Positions 45,648 through 54,389 of a stretch of 64,000 nucleotides of DNA are shown piece by piece. Made by a program: the position numbers and the translations under genes. The notes beneath the pieces were generated by a model that was given only the letters and a program-made list of their open reading frames with translations, searched no databases and was not told where the DNA came from. Each line of letters starts with the position of its first letter. Positions within the stretch are counted from its first letter, which is position 1. The stretch is from assembly GCA_963798435.1 (NCBI GenBank), contig CAWCTF010000006.1, positions 310,001-374,000 of the forward strand, given 5' to 3'. The DNA is from JALHST01 sp963798435 (GTDB lineage Bacteria; Bacteroidota; Bacteroidia; Flavobacteriales; Flavobacteriaceae).

Positions 45648-47105
45648 TTATTTTTTTCTGATTGACCACAATCCGAAAAAAGTAAGGGCACCGTTTATGG
45701 GCAATAGTTCATAGCCGAATACATAACCGCCTAATTTGTCGGAAGGTATGTGGGCCAAACCGATGATAATCAGTACCGAAGCAAGGGCTACTATCCATAC
45801 ATACCGATCAAACACCTGATATTTTGTAAAAATGCCGAAGGCAAAAAGGCCCAATAAGGGTCCATAGGTATAGGAGGCTACCTGTAATAGTCCATCAATT
45901 ACATTGGTGTCTAGAATATGTTTGAATGATATGACAACCAGGATCAACAAGATACTCATGCCCACATGGGTGGTTTTCCGTATTCTTTTTTGATGGGACT
46001 CGGGTTGTTTTTCAATTCCCAAAAAGTCAACACAAAAAGAGGTGGTCAACGAAGTCAAGGCACTATCGGCACTGCTATAGGCCGCAGCTATCAAGCCGAG
46101 GATAAAGGTAATGGCTACAACGGGCCCTAAGCCAGTATTCAGGGCTATTTCGGGAAATAATAGATCTGATTTTGCCTTGCCATCCATCATAGGCAATGCG
46201 ATCTGATGCTGATCGGCATAGATAAATAACAGGGCGCCTAAAAGCATAAATAAAAACGTTACCACAACCAAGACAATACTAAAACTGACCATGTTCTTTT
46301 GTGCATCCTTTAAAGATCGGCAGGTCAGGTTCTTTTGCATCATATCTTGATCAAGGCCCGTCATACAAATGGTAATGAACATACCCCCTAAAAACGACTT
46401 GACAAAACTGTTTTTGGCGAAAAAATCTTCGGTAAAGAATGTTTTGTTATATTCCTTAAATTCATTCGATGTCAAGAATTGGCCAAAAGTCCAATCCATT
46501 TTCGCCAAAATGAAATGTATGGATAGTCCAACAGCCAATAGCATGAATAAGGTTTGCAGCGTATCGGTCCAAACGATTGTTTTTATTCCGCCCTTAAACG
46601 TATAGATCCAAATAAGTAAAATCGATAGGGTAACCGTTGCCTCAAAAGGAACATTCCAAGCATCAAACACAAACTGCTGTAAGACAATAGCCACTAGAAA
46701 CAAACGAAATGAAGCCCCCAGTACCCTGGACACAAAAAATGAAACCGCTCCTACCTTATAACTGATAAGGCCAAAACGCTCATCGAGATATTGGTAGATG
46801 GAAGTGACATTTTGTTTGTAATAAATGGGTAGTAACACAAATGCCGTTATGAGATACCCCAAAAAATAACCGAAAACCACCTGCATATAACTGAACTGCG
46901 AATCGGCCACCCAACCAGGTACCGAAATGAAGGTGACCCCTGATAAGGACGCCCCCACCATCCCAAAGGCTACTACGAACCATGGGGAGTGTTTCCCTGC
47001 CTTGAAAAAATCCTCGTTCGAATCGTTTTTGCCCGTGAAATACGAAATAAGCATAAGCAACAAAAAATAGGCACCTATGAGCAGAAGGATGTTGGTCGGC
47101 GTCAT
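45648..47105 (-). CDS. Sodium:solute symporter (SLC5 family)
   Basis: 485 residues from ATG 47105 (MTPTNILLLIGAYFLLLM); an in-frame extension to 47189 would overlap recR's promoter and start and adds no homologous sequence. About 13 hydrophobic segments. Family signatures: FFKAGKHSPWFVVAFGMVGASLSGVTFISVPGW-like (sodium-site region, start of TM1-2), YIYQYLDERFG-type YQYLDERFGLISYKVGA, and AAAYSSADSALTSLTTSF near TM8. The substrate cannot be told. It is divergent from recR (68 bp between starts) and has no enzyme gene next to it to hint at a substrate. Confidence 0.9.
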   Translation of the reverse strand: MTPTNILLLIGAYFLLLMLISYFTGKNDSNEDFFKAGKHSPWFVVAFGMVGASLSGVTFISVPGWVADSQFSYMQVVFGYFLGYLITAFVLLPIYYKQNVTSIYQYLDERFGLISYKVGAVSFFVSRVLGASFRLFLVAIVLQQFVFDAWNVPFEATVTLSILLIWIYTFKGGIKTIVWTDTLQTLFMLLAVGLSIHFILAKMDWTFGQFLTSNEFKEYNKTFFTEDFFAKNSFVKSFLGGMFITICMTGLDQDMMQKNLTCRSLKDAQKNMVSFSIVLVVVTFLFMLLGALLFIYADQHQIALPMMDGKAKSDLLFPEIALNTGLGPVVAITFILGLIAAAYSSADSALTSLTTSFCVDFLGIEKQPESHQKRIRKTTHVGMSILLILVVISFKHILDTNVIDGLLQVASYTYGPLLGLFAFGIFTKYQVFDRYVWIVALASVLIIIGLAHIPSDKLGGYVFGYELLPINGALTFFGLWSIRKK

Positions 47106-47148
47106 GCAAATAATTTTCAGGTAAAGTACAAAAAGTAAAAATAGTATG

Positions 47149-47156
47149 TAATTTTG
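47149..47156 (+). promoter_or_regulatory. Probable -7 box of recR
   Basis: TAATTTTG, matching TAnnTTTG, 17 bases before the recR ATG. Confidence 0.5.
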
Positions 47157-47173
47157 TCTGGTAAACCAGAACC

Positions 47174-47794
47174 ATGGATTTTTCTTCAAAACTATTGGAA
47201 AATGCGGTATACGAGATGTCGCAACTACCGGGAATTGGCAAACGTACCGCTTTGCGACTGGTACTGCATTTATTGAAGCAGCCCAAGGAGCAATCCGCCC
47301 GGTTGACGCAGGCTTTGGAAAATCTTCGCAGCTCGGTCAAGTTTTGCTCGAATTGTCATAATATTTCCGATGTCGAATTGTGCGAAATCTGTGCAAGTTC
47401 GAAAAGGGACAAAGCCTTGGTTTGTGTCGTTGAAGACATTAGAGACGTTATGGCTATTGAGAACACGGGGCAATATAGGGGACTGTATCATGTGCTCGGT
47501 GGAAAAATATCGCCGATCGAAGGGGTGGGCCCTCATAACCTAACCATTACTTCTTTGATAAACAAGGCACGGAAAGGCATCGTAAAGGAACTTATTTTTG
47601 CCTTGAGTTCTACCATGGAAGGTGACACGACCAATTTCTATATCTATAAACAATTACACGGGTTAGACATCAAAACTTCTACGATTGCCAGAGGAATTGC
47701 CGTAGGTGATGAGTTGGAGTTTGCCGATGAGGTAACCTTGGGGAGAAGTATTTTGAACCGAATTCCTTTCGAAGGCTCTTTAAAATTGAATTAA
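47174..47794 (+). CDS. recR: Recombination mediator RecR
   Basis: 206 residues. Helix-hairpin-helix region (LPGIGKRTALRLVLHLL), four-Cys zinc finger (CSNCHNISDVELCEIC) and TOPRIM domain (LVCVVEDIRDVMAIENT, then GLYHVLGG and the DTTNFYIYK Walker B-like part). With RecO it loads RecA at gaps. Full length. Divergent from the symporter. Confidence 0.97.
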   Translation: MDFSSKLLENAVYEMSQLPGIGKRTALRLVLHLLKQPKEQSARLTQALENLRSSVKFCSNCHNISDVELCEICASSKRDKALVCVVEDIRDVMAIENTGQYRGLYHVLGGKISPIEGVGPHNLTITSLINKARKGIVKELIFALSSTMEGDTTNFYIYKQLHGLDIKTSTIARGIAVGDELEFADEVTLGRSILNRIPFEGSLKLN

Positions 47795-47831
47795 TCTTGC
47801 AATACGTTTATTCGAGGGGAGGCTTTTTTAG

Positions 47832-47839
47832 TATTTTTG
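47832..47839 (+). promoter_or_regulatory. Probable -7 box of the E2 gene
   Basis: TATTTTTG, matching TAnnTTTG, 38 bases before the ATG at 47878. Confidence 0.45.
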
Positions 47840-47877
47840 CAAAAAAAATAACCCCAAACGTCCTATAAAATAAGCAT

Positions 47878-49230
47878 ATGTCAAAGTTTGAATTAAAATT
47901 GCCGAGAATGGGGGAGAGTGTGGCAGAGGCTACCTTGACTTCCTGGTTGAAGGAGGTAGGCGATGTCGTTGAAATGGATGAGGCTGTTTTTGAAATTGCC
48001 ACCGATAAGGTTGATTCGGAAGTGCCAAGCGAAGTAGAAGGGACCTTGGTCGAAAAACTTTTCAATGTAGATGATATAATTAAGGTAGGGCAGACCGTTG
48101 CCATTATTGAATTAAATGGAGTAGTGGCATCGCCAACTGATACAACCCAGGAAAATGGCACCGAACAGGAAGTAGTAAAAGATCAGACCCCAACACGTGA
48201 GGCAAGCTTGCCTCATGTTAAGGATGCTTCAGCAACCAATCCCATGCAAGATTTTAGTGCTTCGGGTCGTTTTTATTCCCCGTTGGTTAGAAACATTGCC
48301 AAAGAGGAAGGTATCACGATCGAAGAACTAGATACAATTGTAGGAAGTGGCAAGGAAGGTCGGGTAAGTAAGAATGATATCCTGCAATACCTTCAAGACA
48401 GAAAGCTGGCAGAAGATCGCCAAACCGAACCCATAGCCCAGGAAAAGGTCGCTACCATAGAAAAAAGTGCCGACACCCCCAAGAGTGAGGGTCCTACATT
48501 GGCCGCCCATACCGCTGGAGGAACTGATGAGGTCGTAGAATTGAGCCGAATGGGCAAACTGATTGCCAAGCATATGGTCGAAAGTGTTTCGACTTCTGCG
48601 CATGTTCAGAGTTTTATAGAAGTCGATGTTACCAATATTGTGAATTGGCGGAATAAAATGAAAGCCTCCTTCGAAAAAAGGGAAGGCGGGAAATTGACCT
48701 TCACGCCCATTTTTATGGAAGCCGTTGCCAAAGCATTAAAAACATATCCCATGATGAACATTTCATTATCGGGCGATAGGATCGTTAAGAAAAAGAATAT
48801 CAATATTGGTATGGCCGCGGCATTGCCCGACGGGAATTTAATAGTTCCGGTGATTAAAAATGCAGACCGATTGAATTTGGTCGGTATGGCGCAAGTAGTA
48901 AATGATTTAGCCGAGAGGGCCCGCACCAATCAATTAAAACCAGACGAAATTCAAGAAGGTACCTATACGGTCACCAATGTTGGAACTTTTGGAAGTGTTT
49001 TTGGAACGCCGATAATAAACCAACCACAGGTCGGTATCCTCGCATTAGGGGCCATTCGTAAAGTGCCCGCCGTAATCGAGACACCTGAAGGTGATTTTAT
49101 TGGCATTCGAAGCAAAATGTATTTGTCCCATAGTTATGACCACAGGGTGGTCAACGGTGCTTTGGGTAGTATGTTCGCAAAGGCCGTAGCTGATTATTTG
49201 GAAGCTTGGGACGTGAATCGGGAAATCTGA
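47878..49230 (+). CDS. 2-oxoacid dehydrogenase E2 (dihydrolipoamide acyltransferase)
   Basis: 450 residues. Lipoyl domain (1-80) with the lipoylated Lys44 in EIATDKVDSEVPS; Pro/Ala-rich linker; E3-binding domain (about 135-175: YSPLVRNIAKEEGITIEEL, GSGKEGRVSKNDILQYL); catalytic domain (about 215-450) ending SHSYDHRVVNGALGSM. In most E2 enzymes that motif is DHRxxDG; here Asn stands in place of the second Asp. It resembles E2 of branched-chain or 2-oxoglutarate type; the E1 and E3 genes are not in this window. Monocistronic. Confidence 0.93.
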   Translation: MSKFELKLPRMGESVAEATLTSWLKEVGDVVEMDEAVFEIATDKVDSEVPSEVEGTLVEKLFNVDDIIKVGQTVAIIELNGVVASPTDTTQENGTEQEVVKDQTPTREASLPHVKDASATNPMQDFSASGRFYSPLVRNIAKEEGITIEELDTIVGSGKEGRVSKNDILQYLQDRKLAEDRQTEPIAQEKVATIEKSADTPKSEGPTLAAHTAGGTDEVVELSRMGKLIAKHMVESVSTSAHVQSFIEVDVTNIVNWRNKMKASFEKREGGKLTFTPIFMEAVAKALKTYPMMNISLSGDRIVKKKNINIGMAAALPDGNLIVPVIKNADRLNLVGMAQVVNDLAERARTNQLKPDEIQEGTYTVTNVGTFGSVFGTPIINQPQVGILALGAIRKVPAVIETPEGDFIGIRSKMYLSHSYDHRVVNGALGSMFAKAVADYLEAWDVNREI

Positions 49231-49646
49231 GGGAACTACGCTTTCCTAAAACTTCTAGGCTTGATGATTTAAGATTCCCACTTGACCCATAGGCCCAAAA
49301 ATATATCCGATTCTTTGATTTCCATTGTTTTGTCCCGGTTTTTAACCCGCCATTAATAATTCAATTATTGCAAATGGATTTTCAATTATGGGTTGCCAAT
49401 GAGAAAGAGAATCGATAGCATCGAAGAAAGATGCCCCATTTGATCATGGGCCCTTCTAAAGATTCAATGAAAGTTCAGCGGAGTTCCTATAACTTCATGA
49501 TTTGGACTCCGAATCGATTCAGGTAAAAGTCAAGCATACCTATTGTATTCCAATTTATCGAATCCTATTTTTTTTTAAACCCGAAAAATAAGTCCTACAC
49601 AAAAAATTGTCGCATTCATATCAAGCGTACCTTTACAAGAAAATTT
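49231..49646. other. 416-bp gap without a gene
   Basis: No supported frame. A weak hairpin GCCCCAT/ATGGGC (about 49432-49454) is seen, and a TACCTTTA box shortly before 49647 may be the -7 element of the next gene. Confidence 0.5.
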
Positions 49647-50255
49647 ATGTCGATACAGCGGAGGGTGCGATCTGTGGAATTGCTATATGGCCAATTGGAA
49701 AAGGAGATAGCAAAGTTCCAATCCCATACAAAGTTACATTGTGTTGCTGGGTGCGGAAAATGTTGTACAAATCCGGAGGTGGAAGCCTCGCCCCTCGAAT
49801 TTTTACCTTGGGCCTACCATATTTTTTTGGAGGGTATGGCCCTGCAAGTCTTGGATGAAATTAAAAAACATCCTACTTCAATCTGCCATTTATATAGCCC
49901 TTTGTCATTGATCGATTCTGCCAAGGGAAGTTGCAGCCAATACGCCTATCGCGGACTTATCTGTCGCCTGTTTGGGTTTGCGGCCGGTCGGGACAAACTG
50001 GGACGTTTGCGATTGGCGACCTGCAAAATCATTAAGGAAAATCAACGAGATAATTATGAACTGACAGCGTTGGCCATCAATAATGGCCTTTCGATACCTA
50101 TTTTTTCGAACTACTACCAAAAGTTGGCCCATATAGATTTTAGATTAGGCAATAACATCGTTCCAATCAATAAGGCGTTACAATTGGCCTTGGAAGAGGT
50201 ACTTCATTATTATGCCTATCGGCCCATGCCCCGAAAATTCAAAAAAGCTGGATAA
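49647..50255 (+). CDS. YkgJ-family cysteine-cluster protein
   Basis: 202 residues with a conserved set of cysteines: CVAGCGKCCTNP (around 32-43), ICHLY, GSCSQY, GLICRLFG and ATCK. This is the YkgJ/zinc-or-iron-chelating pattern (CxxCCxxP and later CRxF). It probably binds Fe-S or zinc; no catalytic role is assigned for the family. The C-terminal half is helical. ATG 49647 is taken because the cysteine cluster begins soon after. Single gene. Confidence 0.85.
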   Translation: MSIQRRVRSVELLYGQLEKEIAKFQSHTKLHCVAGCGKCCTNPEVEASPLEFLPWAYHIFLEGMALQVLDEIKKHPTSICHLYSPLSLIDSAKGSCSQYAYRGLICRLFGFAAGRDKLGRLRLATCKIIKENQRDNYELTALAINNGLSIPIFSNYYQKLAHIDFRLGNNIVPINKALQLALEEVLHYYAYRPMPRKFKKAG

Positions 50256-50342
50256 CCGGCATCATTGAAATGCTGACTTTACGGGAATTGGCAAAGATTT
50301 GAAATTTAGCCATCAAACATTTCGCTTTACTTTTTGAAGGTT

Positions 50343-50350
50343 TATCTTTG
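50343..50350 (+). promoter_or_regulatory. Probable -7 box of the exonuclease gene
   Basis: TATCTTTG, a perfect TAnnTTTG, 18 bases before ATG 50369. It favours that ATG over a TTG at 50348 that lies within the box. Confidence 0.55.
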
Positions 50351-50368
50351 TACAAAGTAGCATGCCGT

Positions 50369-51145
50369 ATGGATTTAAAGCTTACACGCCCCATTTGTTT
50401 TTTTGATTTGGAGACCACCGGCATTAATGTTGCCCGTGATCGAATCGTTGAAATCTCCATTTTAAAGATCTATCCCAATGGCAATAAGGAAAGTAAGACA
50501 TGGTTGGTAAATCCTGAAATGGAAATTCCTGCTGAAACCATCGCAATTCATGGGATTTCCAACGAAAAAGTGGCCAATGAACCCACCTTTAAGAAGCTAG
50601 CCCAGGAAATTTACAAAATGATAAAGGATAGTGATCTTGGCGGATTTAATTCAGATCGCTTCGACATTCCCTTACTCGCCGAAGAAATGCTTCGTGCCGA
50701 TATCGATTTCGATATGAAACATATGGTTTCGGTCGATGTTCAGACCATTTTTCATAAAATGGAAAAGCGCACGTTGGAAGCCGCATATAAGTTTTACTGT
50801 GACAAAGAGCTTAGTGATGCGCATAGTGCGAAGGCCGACACGCTAGCAACTTATGAAGTGCTCCTTTCCCAATTGGATCGGTATCCCGAACTTGAGAATA
50901 ACATTAAAAAACTAGCGGAATTCTCAACCCACAGACAATTTGCAGATTTTGCCGGTTTCATTGGCTTTGATGAGGAGGGAGTGGAAATATTTTCATTTGG
51001 CAAGCACAAAGGTAAAAGGGTCAATGAAGTGCTTGATAATGAACCGGGTTATTTCGGATGGATCCTCAATGCTGACTTTCCATTATATACCAAAAAAGTA
51101 CTTACTCAGATAAAATTAAGTAGATTGAACAATAAGCTGGGTTGA
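50369..51145 (+). CDS. DEDD-family 3'-5' exonuclease with ExoX-like C-terminal domain
   Basis: 258 residues from ATG 50369. RNase T/DnaQ-type exonuclease: ExoI ICFFDLETTGI (D12, E14), ExoII GGFNSDRFDIPLL, ExoIII DAHSAKADTLATYE with the catalytic His/Asp. A C-terminal domain (about 195-250) with FGKHKGKRVNEVL and PGYFGWILNADFP matches the ExoX-like C-terminal domain. Not part of a polymerase III operon; a repair or RNA-processing role is more likely. Preceded by its own -7 box. Confidence 0.9.
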   Translation: MDLKLTRPICFFDLETTGINVARDRIVEISILKIYPNGNKESKTWLVNPEMEIPAETIAIHGISNEKVANEPTFKKLAQEIYKMIKDSDLGGFNSDRFDIPLLAEEMLRADIDFDMKHMVSVDVQTIFHKMEKRTLEAAYKFYCDKELSDAHSAKADTLATYEVLLSQLDRYPELENNIKKLAEFSTHRQFADFAGFIGFDEEGVEIFSFGKHKGKRVNEVLDNEPGYFGWILNADFPLYTKKVLTQIKLSRLNNKLG

Positions 51146-51303
51146 AAACGTTCAAAAAGCACCCAAAAAAGTGGCATACATAGCCGTTTCGGCCTTATAT
51201 ACAAGCAGGGCAGGGGCAATTTAAGCTATGAACAACCAGTAATAATCCCTATTTTGCATCCTTAAGAACAACCTTAAACCATTAATCCAGACAACCTAAA
51301 TCC

Positions 51304-51915
51304 ATGAAGCTCATCTGCATTGGTCGAAACTATGTCGATCATATTAATGAACTCGGCAATGAACGCCCATTAGACCCGGTGATATTTATAAAACCGGACT
51401 CGGCGATTCTTCCGAGGGATCAGGATTTCTTTATCCCCGATTTTACACAGGATGTTCATTACGAGGTCGAAGTACTGATAAAAATAAAAAAGGTCGGTAA
51501 ACATATTGATCCAAAATTTGCCGCTACCTATTATGATGAAATAGGCTTGGGTATTGATTTTACAGCGCGGGACCTACAGTCCCAGCTCAAGGAAAAAGGC
51601 CTCCCTTGGGAGAAAGCGAAAGGTTTTGATGGTGCTGCCGTAATTGGTAGCTGGCTCCCAAAGACCGATTTTTCTGATTTGAACAATTTGAATTTTAGAT
51701 TGCTAAAGAATGGAAAAATAGTGCAGAATGGCAATACCAGCCATATGCTATGGGCGTTCGACGACCTTATTGCCTATGTTTCCCGATTTTTTATGTTGAA
51801 AAAGGGTGATATTATTTTTACCGGTACCCCTGCGGGTGTTGGAAGAATAATGACAAATGACTATCTTTCGGGCATATTGGAAGGGCATGAACTCTTCTCT
51901 GTAAAAGTAAAATAA
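51304..51915 (+). CDS. Fumarylacetoacetate hydrolase family protein
   Basis: 203 residues, a compact FAH fold. Metal-binding acids: VHYEVEVLIKI (E and E, around 58-62) and the downstream DF/GFDGAA region; the signature IIFTGTPAGVG near the end is characteristic. Members include acylpyruvases and oxaloacetate decarboxylases/tautomerases. The reaction is not fixed by sequence. Its stop overlaps the next gene's start by one base (TAATG), and that gene in turn overlaps cinA. Confidence 0.9.
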   Translation: MKLICIGRNYVDHINELGNERPLDPVIFIKPDSAILPRDQDFFIPDFTQDVHYEVEVLIKIKKVGKHIDPKFAATYYDEIGLGIDFTARDLQSQLKEKGLPWEKAKGFDGAAVIGSWLPKTDFSDLNNLNFRLLKNGKIVQNGNTSHMLWAFDDLIAYVSRFFMLKKGDIIFTGTPAGVGRIMTNDYLSGILEGHELFSVKVK

Positions 51916-52253
51916 TGATATACAATCTTGATAAAATCAATGAAATGGCAGATGGGGATGAGGATTTCGTCAATTCTGTAATTTCGGTCTTTTTGGAGGA
52001 AGTGCCTCATGATTTGCAGGCCTTGGAGAGTGCCTTGGCACATAGTGACTATGAAAAAGTGTATCAATTGGCGCATAAAATTAAACCCAATGTAGATTTA
52101 TTGGGGATGGAACAAACCCGTGCCGCTGCCTTGGAAATTGAGACTTTGGGCAAAAATGCGGCCAACATGGCCCAAATAGAAAAGGTCTTCCCGATTCTTA
52201 AAAAGGATATCAATCAGGTAGTTTCAGAATTAAAAAAAGATTTTCACTTCTAA
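51915..52253 (+). CDS. Hpt (histidine phosphotransfer) domain protein
   Basis: 112 residues, a four-helix bundle. The phosphoacceptor His is in LAHKIKPNVDLLG, the standard HxxKP motif of Hpt domains. The surrounding helices are FVNSVISVFLEEV and LEIETLGKNAA. It passes phosphoryl groups between response regulators and hybrid kinases, but no such gene is nearby. It overlaps its neighbours by one base at each end (FAH family and cinA), an unusual setting for a signalling protein. Confidence 0.88.
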   Translation: MIYNLDKINEMADGDEDFVNSVISVFLEEVPHDLQALESALAHSDYEKVYQLAHKIKPNVDLLGMEQTRAAALEIETLGKNAANMAQIEKVFPILKKDINQVVSELKKDFHF

Positions 52254-53503
52254 TGTTCGCAGAGATCATCACCATAGGCGATGAGATACTTATAGGACAA
52301 ATTGTTGACACCAATTCGGCCTTTATTGCCAAAGAACTGAATAAAATAGGCGTTTCGGTTTATCAGATCACTTCAATTCAAGATGATACATCGCATATTT
52401 TATCGGCCCTTCAGGAAGCGAAGGCTCGAAGTTCGGTAGTAATCGTAACCGGTGGTTTGGGCCCAACAAAAGACGATATTACCAAACACGCATTTTGTGA
52501 GTTTTTTAAGGATACTCTGGTGGAACAAGAAGAAGTACTTCGCCACATAGAGGTGTTATTTAAAAAATTTATTACAACGGCTCCTATCTCCGATATCAAT
52601 CGCAAACAAGCACAAGTACCCTCAAAAGCCACCGTGTTGCATAATGCGTACGGCACCGCCCCAGGTATGTGGTTCGAGGAGGACGGGACGGTCTTTGTAT
52701 CGCTTCCCGGAGTCCCTTTCGAAATGAAGAGTTTGATGACCACGATGGTCCTGCCAAAAATTGCCGCTCGGTTTGACCGCCCACATATTATTCACAAAAC
52801 CTTGGTGACCTATGGTATGGGCGAGAGTGCGATAGCCGATCGAATAGCGGAATGGGAAGATAATTTACCGCCTTTTATCAAGTTGGCCTACCTGCCCAAT
52901 TTGGGTAAAGTGCGGTTGCGCTTGACTGCCAAAGGCCCTGATAAAGCTGTTCTTGAAAAGGCCATGGACGAGGTCTCTCAAAAATTATATCCCTTGATTA
53001 CCGATATCTTATTTGGAATTGAGGACAACGAGAATTTAGAGGAAACCGTTGGCAAGTTATTTATAGAAAAAAAGATGACCTTGGCTACTGCCGAGAGTTG
53101 TACCGGAGGTAAAATAGCCCAAGAACTTACATCGATTCCAGGGGCATCGAGCTACTTTAAAGGTGGTATCGTGAGTTATGCCACGGAGACCAAAGTTGAA
53201 GTGCTGCAGATACCTAAGGAAATCATTGAACGCCATTCGGTAGTAAGTGCCGAGGTTGCTTCCCGAATGGCCCAAAATGTAAAAAAGTTGCTGAATACCG
53301 ATTTTTCCGTGGCAACCACTGGAAATGCCGGCCCCACCAAGGGGGATTCAGATGCGGATATCGGTACTGTGTATATCGCTATAGCCACACCACATGAAGT
53401 ATATGTACAAAAATTCAATATGGGAAACCATCGCGAACGCATTGTAGAAAAGTCCGTCAACAAGGCCCTTGAAATGCTACAGAAAGAAATTTTAAAATTC
53501 TAG
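52253..53503 (+). CDS. cinA: CinA family competence/damage-inducible protein
   Basis: 416 residues. N-terminal MoCF-biosynthesis (MoeA/MogA-like) domain (about 1-170): IITIGDEILIGQIVDTNSAF and VTGGLGPTKDD; C-terminal CinA amidase domain (about 255-416): ATAESCTGGKIAQELTSIPG and GGIVSYATETK, plus TTGNAGP. Bifunctional CinA proteins act as ADP-ribose pyrophosphatase and NMN amidohydrolase in nucleotide repair. Last gene of the three-gene overlapping operon; it is followed by the rpmB promoter. Confidence 0.95.
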   Translation: MFAEIITIGDEILIGQIVDTNSAFIAKELNKIGVSVYQITSIQDDTSHILSALQEAKARSSVVIVTGGLGPTKDDITKHAFCEFFKDTLVEQEEVLRHIEVLFKKFITTAPISDINRKQAQVPSKATVLHNAYGTAPGMWFEEDGTVFVSLPGVPFEMKSLMTTMVLPKIAARFDRPHIIHKTLVTYGMGESAIADRIAEWEDNLPPFIKLAYLPNLGKVRLRLTAKGPDKAVLEKAMDEVSQKLYPLITDILFGIEDNENLEETVGKLFIEKKMTLATAESCTGGKIAQELTSIPGASSYFKGGIVSYATETKVEVLQIPKEIIERHSVVSAEVASRMAQNVKKLLNTDFSVATTGNAGPTKGDSDADIGTVYIAIATPHEVYVQKFNMGNHRERIVEKSVNKALEMLQKEILKF

Positions 53504-53512
53504 ATAAGAATG

Positions 53513-53543
53513 TTGCCCGTCCCGTAAAAATGATATAAATTTG
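53513..53543 (+). promoter_or_regulatory. Promoter of the ribosomal protein operon
   Basis: TTG (53513-53515), spacer of 20, TAAATTTG (53536-53543): a full Bacteroidota promoter, 30 bp upstream of the rpmB ATG. Confidence 0.8.
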
Positions 53544-53572
53544 CACCCTGTTTATACGAAAAACTCAGCACG

Positions 53573-53812
53573 ATGTCAAAAGTTTGTCAAATTACTGGAA
53601 AGAGTTCTATGTTCGGAAACAATGTATCGTTTTCGATCAATAAGACACGAAGAAGATTTAATGTAAATCTTTCCAAAAAACGTTTTTATATTCCTGAGGA
53701 AGATCGTTGGGTAACCTTAAAGGTTTCTGCCAAGGCATTGAAATCGATCAACAAAAAAGGCATATCCGTAGTTTTAAAAGAGGCGAAGGCGCAAGGATTA
53801 CTTACCAAGTAA
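53573..53812 (+). CDS. rpmB: 50S ribosomal protein L28
   Basis: 79 residues. Family motifs: CQITGKSSMFGNNVSFS, INKTRRRFNVNLSKKRFYI and the C-terminal LKSINKKGISVVL. It binds 23S rRNA in the large subunit. Own strong promoter; first gene of an operon with rpmG (21-bp gap) and the DUF4295 gene. Confidence 0.98.
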   Translation: MSKVCQITGKSSMFGNNVSFSINKTRRRFNVNLSKKRFYIPEEDRWVTLKVSAKALKSINKKGISVVLKEAKAQGLLTK

Positions 53813-53833
53813 TTTTGTAAATTTTAGATAACA

Positions 53834-54016
53834 ATGGCAAAGAAAGGTAATAGAATTCAGGTTATATTGGAATGTACCGAGCATAAGGAATCTGGGCAAC
53901 CAGGTACTTCCAGATACGTTACTACCAAGAACAAAAAAAATACTCCCGAGAGGATGGAAATTAAAAAATTCAATCCTATCCTCAAAAGGATGACCGTTCA
54001 TAAAGAAATTAAATAA
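53834..54016 (+). CDS. rpmG: 50S ribosomal protein L33
   Basis: 60 residues. Pattern MAKKGNRIQVILECTEHKES, then the loop and TTKNKKNTPERMEIKKF, ending in the Lys-rich C-terminus of bL33. The zinc-binding CxxC pairs of some L33 forms are absent (one Cys only), so this is the zinc-independent type. Confidence 0.97.
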   Translation: MAKKGNRIQVILECTEHKESGQPGTSRYVTTKNKKNTPERMEIKKFNPILKRMTVHKEIK

Positions 54017-54063
54017 TTGAAGGAATTTCACTCCTGTGAAAACTTCTAATACTATATAGGACC

Positions 54064-54216
54064 ATGGCAAAGAAAACGGTAGCAAGTCTACAGACCAGTT
54101 CAAAAAGATTGACAAAGGCCATTAAGATGGTTAAATCTCCAAAAACGGGGGCGTACATATTTGTAGAATCTGTAATGCCACCAGAATTGGTGAATGATTG
54201 GATTGCTAAAAAATAA
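54064..54216 (+). CDS. DUF4295 ribosome-associated protein (50 aa)
   Basis: A gene of 50 codons. The translation starts MAKKTVASLQTSSKRLTKAI and continues KMVKSPKTGAYIFVESVMPP. It is highly basic with a strand-turn-strand pattern. DUF4295 genes follow rpmB-rpmG in Bacteroidota; I recall that the protein was identified as a Bacteroidota-specific ribosomal protein (bL38) in F. johnsoniae ribosome structures, but this should be confirmed. Third gene of the operon, with a terminator 24 bp after it. Confidence 0.9.
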   Translation: MAKKTVASLQTSSKRLTKAIKMVKSPKTGAYIFVESVMPPELVNDWIAKK

Positions 54217-54239
54217 GGAAATCATCCTTGAAGATTACA

Positions 54240-54267
54240 AAGGCCCCATCTAGATGGGGCCTTTTCT
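54240..54267 (+). terminator. Terminator of the rpmB operon
   Basis: AAGGCCCCATCT / AGATGGGGCCTT, a perfect 12-bp palindrome (54240-54263) followed by TTCTTTT. Confidence 0.88.
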
Positions 54268-54361
54268 TTTATATGTATTGAAATTTATCACCATTGCCTA
54301 CCTTATTTGTCAAACTACAATTCGCTAAGCGATTCTAGATGCTGTTTTATGACTCATTTCC

Positions 54362-54369
54362 TATCTTTG
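54362..54369 (+). promoter_or_regulatory. Probable -7 box of ftsY
   Basis: TATCTTTG, a perfect TAnnTTTG, 20 bases before the ftsY ATG. Confidence 0.55.
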
Positions 54370-54389
54370 AACAAAGAATGAATTAGAAC

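Noticed and set aside
47106..47189. N-terminal extension of the second sodium symporter
   Set aside because: It overlaps the recR start and promoter; ATG 47105 begins directly before the first membrane helix.
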